From assembly GCA_964609625.1 (NCBI GenBank), contig CAZSRS010000093.1, positions 1 through 5,978 of the forward strand: a stretch of 5,978 bases of DNA, written 5' to 3'. Position numbers and translations under genes: made by a program. Positions 5,054-5,978 of the stretch are shown one piece after another (positions within the stretch are counted from its first letter, which is position 1; every line of letters starts with the position of its first letter). Below the pieces are notes generated by a model, which was not told the origin of the DNA, ran no database searches, and saw nothing but the letters and a program-made list of their open reading frames with translations. Source of the stretch: G963674665 sp964609625 (GTDB lineage Bacteria; Desulfobacterota; Desulfovibrionia; Desulfovibrionales; Desulfovibrionaceae).

Positions 5054-5872
5054 ATGAGCAAACGGCTTTTCTCTGTTTTCGTAATCCTGTGCCTTTTTCT
5101 TACAGGCTGTGAAAACACAGATATCGGCATGGCGATCCATGCCGCGATTGACGCTGTCCGGGCGGCAACCCTGGATGACAAGGATGTCGAGCGCTTGGCT
5201 CTTGAGATCTCCAGGCAGTCGGATCTGAATCACACTGTGGCACTTCCGGATAACGATTATGCAAGAAGACTGCAAAAGATAGCCGGCAGCCACTATCGGG
5301 CGCAAGGCCGTGAATTCAACTACAAGGTCTATCTTTCCTCCAAGGTAAACGCGTTCGCCATGGCCGACGGCACCATCAGAATCTACAGTGAGTTGATGGA
5401 TATGCTGGACGATGGCGAACTTCTGTTTGTTTTGGGTCATGAAATGGGCCATGTGGTTGAAAAACACATCAAGAAAAAGATCATGCTCGCCTATGCCGGC
5501 GGTGCGGTCCGCAAAGCCATTGCCTCCCAGCAAAACGAGGCCGGAGAAATCGCTAGGTCCGCAATTGGCGCATTAGCCGAAAACCTGTTCAACGCCCAGT
5601 TCTCCCAGCAGGAAGAGCGGGAGGCGGACGACTACGGCGTCATGTTTTTAAAACAGCAGGGGCACGGCATGCAACCGGCGATTTCCGCCTTGATGAAACT
5701 GGCGGCCCTGGGCCACGATCACTCTTTTTTGTCAAGTCATCCAGCGCCTGAAGCGCGAGCGAAACGACTGCGTGAAAACGCTCTGTCACCCAAGCAGATC
5801 GAAGACCAATCACTTCTAAGACGGATTGTCGATTGGTTGAAGGGCCTTTGGCCGTTCAAGAGGAAGCAATGA
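5054..5872 (+). CDS. M48-family zinc metalloprotease, lipoprotein (LoiP/YcaL-like)
   Basis: A 272-aa predicted lipoprotein peptidase. The N-terminus MSKRLFSVFVILCLFLTGC has a basic start, a hydrophobic core and a lipobox LTGC, with C19 as the lipidated cysteine, so it is exported and anchored in the envelope. The catalytic zinc motif is H129-E130-x2-H133 (LGHEMGHVVEKH), with E190 in EEREADDYG as the likely third ligand. SSHPAPEARAKRL (227-239) is another M48 hallmark. It ends in an amphipathic, basic helix (WLKGLWPFKRKQ). Its likely job is envelope protein quality control, as for E. coli LoiP and YcaL. The ATG at 5054 has no clear Shine-Dalgarno. An in-frame TTG at 5024 lies 4 bases after GGAG (5016-5019) and would add ten residues, overlapping the end of the zinc-ribbon gene. 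Either start leaves a usable lipoprotein signal. Confidence 0.93.
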   Translation: MSKRLFSVFVILCLFLTGCENTDIGMAIHAAIDAVRAATLDDKDVERLALEISRQSDLNHTVALPDNDYARRLQKIAGSHYRAQGREFNYKVYLSSKVNAFAMADGTIRIYSELMDMLDDGELLFVLGHEMGHVVEKHIKKKIMLAYAGGAVRKAIASQQNEAGEIARSAIGALAENLFNAQFSQQEEREADDYGVMFLKQQGHGMQPAISALMKLAALGHDHSFLSSHPAPEARAKRLRENALSPKQIEDQSLLRRIVDWLKGLWPFKRKQ

Positions 5873-5949
5873 AAACCATGAGCGCAAAGGGAAATGAATC
5901 GATTTACTGGCACCAGCTTGATCTTAGGGCCCATCGCCAAATAACCTGA
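5869..5949 (+). CDS. Possible 26-codon ORF overlapping the protease stop
   Basis: An ATG overlaps the protease stop (ATGA, 5869-5872) and opens a 26-residue frame, MKTMSAKGNESIYWHQLDLR and onward, ending TGA at 5947-5949. AAGAGGAAG (5859-5867) lies immediately upstream and could serve as a Shine-Dalgarno, although it is very close to the ATG. No family is recognised. It could be a small coupled protein, a decayed gene start, or chance. Confidence 0.25.
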   Translation: MKTMSAKGNESIYWHQLDLRAHRQIT

Positions 5950-5973
5950 AACGGTCAAAAGAACTCTGGACAC

Positions 5974-5978
5974 GGGAG
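5974..5978 (+). promoter_or_regulatory. Shine-Dalgarno-like GGGAG at the window edge
   Basis: The window ends in CACGGGAG, which would suit a gene starting just outside. Nothing of that gene is visible, so this is a weak hint only. Confidence 0.2.

Noticed and set aside
5907..5921. Sigma54-like TGGCAC-N4-TTGA
   Set aside because: The required GC of the -12 element is missing (TTGA instead of TTGC), and it lies inside a small open frame.

Overview
The window looks like a chromosomal segment of a moderately GC-rich, Gram-negative bacterium. The long-form PurC, the PurE variant with the GSPND and VAIDGARNAA motifs, and a LoiP/YcaL-like M48 lipoprotein together suggest Desulfuromonadales/Geobacter-like bacteria. 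That placement rests on recalled family resemblance, not on a search. All convincing genes are on the + strand.

Region 1 (1-2290) is a decayed restriction/defence segment. The window opens in the 3' end of a type I restriction endonuclease gene (hsdR). An ISL3-family insertion sequence (279-1875) splits it and is flanked by an exact 8-bp target duplication, TTCGAAAA (271-278 and 1876-1883). Removing the IS and one target copy restores a continuous HsdR C-terminus ending at 1976. The IS encodes a full-length 429-aa transposase (454-1743) with visible DDE residues. Its leader holds a perfect 20-bp-stem hairpin. Its right end is unusual: the terminal 117 bp is tandemly duplicated without a mismatch (1641-1757 and 1758-1874), so the element has two right inverted repeats. 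After hsdR, overlapping its stop as ATGA, is the N-terminal piece of an SF2-type helicase with a Walker A motif. Its family-like sequence stops about 20 bp before purE.

Region 2 (2290-4419) is a compact purine operon: purE, a beta-carbonic anhydrase, and purC, with gaps of about 22 and 26 bp and good Shine-Dalgarno sites. PurE and PurC catalyse consecutive steps on either side of CAIR, and the AIR-to-CAIR conversion incorporates inorganic carbon. A CO2/bicarbonate interconverting enzyme between them is therefore a plausible functional partnership. No purK is in the window. The restriction-system debris abuts the purE ribosome binding site, so any original purE promoter at this junction has been displaced or replaced.

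Region 3 (4420-4779) has no convincing gene. It holds a doubtful 93-codon ORF and some hairpins. Region 4 (4780-5872) encodes a small TFIIB-type zinc-ribbon protein followed closely by an M48-family zinc metalloprotease with a lipoprotein signal. The last 100 bases hold a possible 26-codon ORF and a Shine-Dalgarno-like GGGAG at the very edge.

I found no clear evidence for a wholly new system. The items most worth checking are the double-ended IS, the carbonic anhydrase inside the purine operon, and the rearrangement junction at purE.
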